From Bacteroidales bacterium (lineage in GTDB: Bacteria; Bacteroidota; Bacteroidia; Bacteroidales; UBA932): 64,000 nt of DNA. A program made the translations under genes and the position numbers. The stretch is from NCBI GenBank assembly GCA_024401695.1, contig JAKSKN010000001.1:474666-538665 (forward strand). Direction: 5' to 3'. Positions 59,947-64,000 of this stretch are shown here, in pieces. Each line of letters starts with the position of its first letter. Position 1 is the first letter of the stretch. Under the pieces are notes generated by a model, which saw only the letters and a program-made list of their open reading frames with translations, searched no databases and was not told the DNA's origin.

Positions 59947-60846
59947 CTATGCGTTAGTAATCTTCAATATCGTCACCCGTTTGAGATGGCAGCTTATCTC
60001 GGAAGAATTCTCCTCGCAGAAGAAATACAGGTCAATGTAGTCAAACAGATCCTCGGCGGCGGAGTCCATGAGGGACGTGTAGTCATCGGCAGAGAATGTC
60101 AAGGAGAAGTATCCTGATCCCCAGGTATCCACTCTAAGCTTCCTGTATTCCGTATCATAGACACGCAGACTGCCGATGAGCGGCTTGAATTCAAGATGTA
60201 TCCTGTCACCGGGCCTGAGCTTCTTCACGGTATCAAGAATCGCTTTCTTCGTCATCGTGCCGTCCCTGCGGTAGTCGGGATCGGTGTCAGCTTCAGGTTC
60301 AGGTTCCTCAATGCTCCCCTGCCCCGCAATCTCATCGACATACTTGCAGGCATCTTCCACACTCATGCCCGTCTCCGACACCAGATATCCTATGGCTTGA
60401 CTTCGCCCGGTGTTCTCCAGTCTTGAATAGAACTCTGCCAGTTCTTCGCTTCTTAGAACGTCAGCGGATTCTTCAACATGTTCCGCCTGATTGCCATGCG
60501 GGGCTTGTCCCTCCTCGCTGAGGCATCCCTGAACCGCGTCACCGGAGATGTCGCCAAGCTGCGCAATGAACGCCACGGCATCCTCGCGGCTGGCATTTAT
60601 CTTGACTGCAGATGCACTCTTGAATGCCACAACGACGCCGTCTTCCTCCTGGCTGAAAGAAGAAATACTTTCAAGCTCGTGCACATTGGCCTTCAGCAGG
60701 TCTCGCCCGATGAAAACCTGTCCGGACTGACTGTCAACGGCAAACAGTACACCGTCGGCCGTCTTGAAGAACTCACCGAAAGTGAAGCCTGTCTGCCTCT
60801 GGAACATGGCCAGCTCGGTCTCGTTGAAGATGGATGTGATATTCAT
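59947..60846 (-). CDS. Protein of unknown function, 299 residues
   Basis: I do not recognise a family. It has no signal or membrane segment, so it is probably cytosolic. The first 90 residues look like a compact alpha/beta domain (FGEFFKTADGVLFAVDSQSG). A helical part follows with a conserved-looking LENTGRSQAIGYLVSETGM, then an acidic linker (EEPEPEADTDPDYRRD) and a C-terminal beta-rich domain (KLRPGDRIHLEFKPLIGSLR). It lies 12 bases after the ABC ATPase and 2 bases before the CPBP protease, in the same operon. Confidence 0.7.
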   Translation of the reverse strand: MNITSIFNETELAMFQRQTGFTFGEFFKTADGVLFAVDSQSGQVFIGRDLLKANVHELESISSFSQEEDGVVVAFKSASAVKINASREDAVAFIAQLGDISGDAVQGCLSEEGQAPHGNQAEHVEESADVLRSEELAEFYSRLENTGRSQAIGYLVSETGMSVEDACKYVDEIAGQGSIEEPEPEADTDPDYRRDGTMTKKAILDTVKKLRPGDRIHLEFKPLIGSLRVYDTEYRKLRVDTWGSGYFSLTFSADDYTSLMDSAAEDLFDYIDLYFFCEENSSEISCHLKRVTILKITNA

Positions 60847-60858
60847 AAAGTATGCGGG

Positions 60859-61569
60859 TTATTTGACTGCATCGAGGAAGTAATCTTCCAGCTCCTGATC
60901 TGTGCTGCCGGGGACGTGGGGCTTGTCCATCAGCACACGACCCTTGTCAAGAAGGAGAATGCGGTCGCATATATCGTTTATTGAATTCAGGTTATGGCTG
61001 GAGACCACAACGGTGGTGCCCAGGTCTCGCTTCATCTTCCTGATGAGTTTGGCCACGACAATCTGCGAGCTTGGATCAAGATAGTTGAACGGCTCGTCCA
61101 AAATCAGCAATTGCGGATTGACAAGCATAGCAGCGATGATTCCTATCTTCTGCCTGTTGCCGTTGGAGAAATCGTGAATCAGTTTGCCGGTCCCGAGGAT
61201 TTCCCCGTTCATAAGAGTCTCATACTCCTGCAGCCGCAGTTTGAGGTCCTGCTCGGAGATATCATAAGCCTCCGCCACAAAGCCGAAGAACTCCTCTGGA
61301 GTATAGATGTCGATAAGGAAAGTCGAATCCAGATAGGACCCTGTCACTGACTTCCACGAAGGATCCTCTGCAACGTTCATGGTGTCTACAGTAACACTTC
61401 CTGAAGTTGCCTTTATCAGATCCAACATCAGACGCATCATCGTAGTCTTGCCGGCACCATTGTTACCCACAAGTCCAACCAGTTCCCCACTGCCGATGGC
61501 CAGGGTAGGAACGTCCAGCACAACATTTGAATTGTACTGTTTCTTGAGATTGTTGAGCTCTATTTTCAT
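60859..61569 (-). CDS. ABC transporter ATP-binding protein
   Basis: A 236-residue ABC ATPase. Walker A GNNGAGKTT near 37-45, Q-loop, the signature region in degenerate form FSNGNRQKIGI, Walker B LLILDEPFNYLDPSS, and the switch His in VSSHNLN. It powers the permease encoded just upstream, which it overlaps by 4 bases. Export or immunity is more likely than import because no binding-protein gene is present. Confidence 0.94.
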   Translation of the reverse strand: MKIELNNLKKQYNSNVVLDVPTLAIGSGELVGLVGNNGAGKTTMMRLMLDLIKATSGSVTVDTMNVAEDPSWKSVTGSYLDSTFLIDIYTPEEFFGFVAEAYDISEQDLKLRLQEYETLMNGEILGTGKLIHDFSNGNRQKIGIIAAMLVNPQLLILDEPFNYLDPSSQIVVAKLIRKMKRDLGTTVVVSSHNLNSINDICDRILLLDKGRVLMDKPHVPGSTDQELEDYFLDAVK

Positions 61570-62783
61570 TTTGAAGTGTATTTTTCCATATACTTATATC
61601 TGTTCCTCATGAAACGCCTTACAACCCACCTGAAGAACGGCTTGTATGCAATGACGCCACCCAGCCCCAATGCCGAGAGAATGACCTGCGACTTCCAGCC
61701 AGGCAACAGGTGCAGGCATGCAAGTCCAACACCCATTATGGCGAATGTCACGATGATTGTGGCTCCTTTGTATGTCGAAGAACTGCCTTGATTATTGAAG
61801 AAGGCCTTGCCGAACATATCGAACGGAACACAGTTGTAGGCGTCCATCAGCATGAGCAGGTTGCAGAAGCAGCTGCAGTACAGAACGGAAGCGATAATAT
61901 CGAATGGAGACAGCGATTCACTCCATATGCACAGAGGGAGGCACAGCAGACCTCCGACAGAACCGCAAAGCAGACCGAAGCGGTACTTGTTGGCGAGTAA
62001 TCTCTCAATTGCTATGGGACGGGTCCATATACCACCGAAGAAGTTTGCCTCCACGGCAAATCCCCACTGCGGCATGGAGCAGGAGAGAAAGCATATGAAC
62101 AAAAAGACAGAGACTATCCCGAATATCGGTCTGGTGTCATCAAGAGAATAGATAATTGAATATACGTAAAAGAATACCGAGAAATATATCATTGTGGTCT
62201 TCAGCCTCTTGGAACGCAGGAAGCTCCTGAACTGTATACCCGAGATATAATTGCCTCTTGCCGACTTCACAGATTTGGAGAGATAGCTTTTCACAGCCTT
62301 TTCCGGCTGGTAGTTGCCGCGGTGCTTCACCGCCATCACGATGTAGCCACCGAGAACAGAAGCCAGGTAGAGGGCAACAAAAAGTATCAGACCACCGATT
62401 GGAGGTATGAACAGGAAGCATGCCGGGAGCAGCGCCAAAGGCATCACAAGATTCGATTCGTTCCAGAACTGTGACAGAGCGAGGAAATCCGCCCATCGGC
62501 TCTGAGACAGAGGACGAGTCTTCAGGAAGGCGTCCATCACCGTGTTGTCACGCTCAAGGACGAACTTCAATATCAAGTCGGGGATTGTAAAGCCTATAGC
62601 GACAAGAGCAACGGCAATAGGTGGGACAGTCGTTCCGTCCTCCCTCAGCAGGAAGAACACCACAAACTCTATGATCCAGAAATATACTACGCCGAATATA
62701 TCTCCATAAAGCCTTCCTTTGGACTTGTTCCTGGAAAGCTGCCGAAACTGCAATTTCGCAAGGGTTTTCAGTTTGAGCGCCAT
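61566..62783 (-). CDS. ABC transporter permease (DUF5687-like)
   Basis: A 405-residue membrane protein with about ten hydrophobic spans, resembling the DUF5687 family of ABC-2-like permeases in Bacteroidota (MALKLKTLAKLQFRQLSRNK, FGGIWTRPIAIERLLANKYR, FGKAFFNNQGSSSTYKGATI). Its partner ATPase follows with a 4-base overlap. The ATG at 62783 gives the N-terminus typical of the family; an earlier start would overlap the HTH gene. The HTH gene ends 5 bases upstream. Confidence 0.85.
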   Translation of the reverse strand: MALKLKTLAKLQFRQLSRNKSKGRLYGDIFGVVYFWIIEFVVFFLLREDGTTVPPIAVALVAIGFTIPDLILKFVLERDNTVMDAFLKTRPLSQSRWADFLALSQFWNESNLVMPLALLPACFLFIPPIGGLILFVALYLASVLGGYIVMAVKHRGNYQPEKAVKSYLSKSVKSARGNYISGIQFRSFLRSKRLKTTMIYFSVFFYVYSIIYSLDDTRPIFGIVSVFLFICFLSCSMPQWGFAVEANFFGGIWTRPIAIERLLANKYRFGLLCGSVGGLLCLPLCIWSESLSPFDIIASVLYCSCFCNLLMLMDAYNCVPFDMFGKAFFNNQGSSSTYKGATIIVTFAIMGVGLACLHLLPGWKSQVILSALGLGGVIAYKPFFRWVVRRFMRNRYKYMEKYTSK

Positions 62784-62788
62784 ATATA

Positions 62789-63007
62789 CTATTCTGATTC
62801 TTGATCTCCCGGTCGGTACTCCAGGATGTCTCCTGGCGTGCAGTCCAGTATGCGGCATATCGAATCGAGCGTGCTGATCCGTAGGGCACGGACCTTTCCG
62901 GTCTTCAGGATCGACATGTTGGACAAGGTGATGCCAACCTGATCGGAGAGCTCGCTCAATGTCATCTTGCGCTTGGCAAGCATTACGTCGAGATTGATGA
63001 CTATCAT
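62789..63007 (-). CDS. Small HTH regulator (Cro/CI-like)
   Basis: A 72-residue DNA-binding protein of the YozG-like HTH group: MLAKRKMTLSELSDQVGITL and LSNMSILKTGKVRALRISTL cover the recognition helix, and CTPGDILEYRPGD the end. In many bacteria such small regulators are paired with a DUF2975 membrane protein, as here (4-base gap). It may sense membrane state through that partner and control the operon. Confidence 0.93.
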   Translation of the reverse strand: MIVINLDVMLAKRKMTLSELSDQVGITLSNMSILKTGKVRALRISTLDSICRILDCTPGDILEYRPGDQESE

Positions 63008-63011
63008 AGCT

Positions 63012-63518
63012 CTATACCATGAATTCCTGGTCCTCCTTGATGTTGCGGGCCAGTTCGAATATGTATGACACGATTATGAAGCCCACGCCGCAGCAGACAG
63101 AGGAGCACATGGGGCCAATAAGATAGATGTTCATGCAGATGGACAGTATCCAGCCACACACATAGATCACGACCATTGCTATGCCGACATGGCGGATTCG
63201 CCATTCCAGCAATTCGGAAAACACTTCACCTTTCTTGACTGAAGCCATTATCCCAATGAAGTTGATCCACAGGCGGAAGAACGCAATTACAATAGGTACA
63301 ACCATGAACGCGCCAAAACCTTGTGCGAATGTGAGGGGCAATGAGCCGTCTGCAGCAGCGCGACCAGCTTCATACCCTGAGCGATACGCATCAGATCCGG
63401 CAGGGTCTGAGTTGTTCATGAACCAGATTACTTTTGATAGTATGTCGGCAGTGATGCCAAGCACCGTCACAGCAATCAGCACTATGCTGAAGAGGTTGAT
63501 TTTCTTTGCAGTGGTCAT
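63012..63518 (-). CDS. DUF2975 membrane protein
   Basis: A 168-residue membrane protein with four hydrophobic segments, matching DUF2975 (NLFSIVLIAVTVLGITADIL, and the tail GFIIVSYIFELARNIKEDQEF). In known cases DUF2975 sits next to a YozG-like regulator, and this holds here. The ATG at 63518 follows a promoter box by 32 bases. It is the first gene of the module. Confidence 0.87.
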   Translation of the reverse strand: MTTAKKINLFSIVLIAVTVLGITADILSKVIWFMNNSDPAGSDAYRSGYEAGRAAADGSLPLTFAQGFGAFMVVPIVIAFFRLWINFIGIMASVKKGEVFSELLEWRIRHVGIAMVVIYVCGWILSICMNIYLIGPMCSSVCCGVGFIIVSYIFELARNIKEDQEFMV

Positions 63519-63550
63519 AATTTCTAATGAATAATTTGGATGTGTCACTG

Positions 63551-63558
63551 CAAATATA
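63551..63558 (-). promoter_or_regulatory. Promoter -7 box for the DUF2975 operon
   Basis: TATATTTG on the minus strand, 32 bases before the ATG at 63518. Confidence 0.65.
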
Positions 63559-63701
63559 AACACAAATTGCTGAATCGCAAGAATAATTTATTAAATTTTA
63601 ATAAACATTAACTAAAAATCAGCAACATAATACAACATGGGTATTACTGGAACATCTTGGCAACAACGAAATTCCGTATTATGCAAAACACGCATTTGGC
63701 C

Positions 63702-63724
63702 TACTTTTGTATTTTACAAAATAC
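63702..63724 (+). promoter_or_regulatory. Plus-strand promoter box with adjoining palindrome
   Basis: TACTTTTG (63702-63709) overlaps GTATTTT-AC-AAAATAC (63709-63724). No gene of note follows on the plus strand before the window end, only the dispersed repeat from 63939. 63559-63938 otherwise holds nothing I can name. Confidence 0.4.
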
Positions 63725-63938
63725 AGAGACAGCGCCATTGGCAAAAGACAACTCAGTTAAGCCCAAAGGGAAACTGGAAACTCGGAGAGTTCGAGGTTTG
63801 TTTTCAATAAAGATTCTTTCTTTCAGTTGCTAGAAACTTACATGTGTAGGCGGCTTAAGTATATCTGTCTTGAGATGGTAAGGGCAGACAAAACGTAGTT
63901 CATTTCGCCGCCAAAAGAGCTGAAGACATAATTCATAA

Positions 63939-64000
63939 CATCCAAATACCGATGTACGTTTTATCCGTGCAGATCAGCAGCGAAAGCTGAATTCAAGTTA
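63939..64000 (+). repeat. Dispersed structured repeat, copy C, cut by the window end
   Basis: All 62 bases match 58609-58670 exactly, including the TGTACG/CGTGCA and CAGC-GAAA-GCTG hairpins. It is a direct repeat of copy B, 5330 bases away, with the DUF2975-to-CPBP operon in between. Confidence 0.85.

Noticed and set aside
1-64000. CRISPR array
   Set aside because: No evenly spaced short direct repeats with unique spacers were seen; the repeats present are long, few and far apart.

Overview
The window looks like a chromosome segment of a Bacteroidales bacterium, perhaps an uncultured gut or rumen lineage. The evidence is the many TAnnTTTG promoter boxes (the Bacteroidota -7 element), the lack of obvious Shine-Dalgarno sites, families typical of the phylum (DUF4199, DUF3943, DUF4783, DUF4988, DUF5687, a FISUMP fragment), the lspA-dksA/traR-ileS cluster, and orthologues that read as Bacteroidales. 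I cannot name a genus from sequence alone.

Region by region. 1-11.6 kb is core: a cut-off thrS, a DUF4199/glycosyltransferase/hydrolase/SPFH run, pnp and rpsO, then a minus-strand operon of an ECF sigma factor, a coiled-coil membrane protein, an EF-hand membrane protein and a nitroreductase lipoprotein. 11.7-20.7 kb is an accessory island starting at a tRNA-Ser gene. It has a cross-shaped inverted repeat against the tRNA 3' end, a second copy of the tRNA tail, a nuclease-family remnant, dispersed structured repeats, and exported proteins: a DUF4988 lipoprotein, an M28 peptidase, an amidohydrolase, a glycosidase-like lipoprotein and a lipoprotein form of family II pyrophosphatase. 20.7-27.8 kb holds transport and envelope genes (YccF, AGCS symporter, TonB-dependent receptor, DUF3943, bile-acid/sodium symporter family, TfoX). 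27.8-36 kb holds lspA, a DksA-like regulator, ileS, cvpA, tsaB, a redoxin-like lipoprotein, a HIT protein, greA and a short FAD synthetase. 36-46.2 kb is a tightly packed minus-strand operon for glycogen or alpha-glucan metabolism behind xseA-xseB: branching enzyme, debranching enzyme, GT4 synthase-like enzyme, GH57 enzyme and phosphorylase. 46.3-58.5 kb is housekeeping (lysA, engB, prs, der, rlmH, efp, ispH, cmk) plus a large NtrY-like kinase and an NtrC-like regulator. 58.5-64 kb is a second accessory module (DUF2975, small HTH regulator, ABC permease, ABC ATPase, unknown protein, CPBP protease, 59-residue membrane protein). It lies between two direct copies of the same structured repeat found in the first island.

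The most unusual material is this repeat. It has near-identical copies at 13928-14030 and 58619-58721, the start of a third copy at the window edge, a separate 5' unit at 12234 and 58507, and head-only relics upstream of accessory genes. It folds into a series of perfect hairpins, one with a GAAA loop, and contains a segment that can pair with either of two partners.
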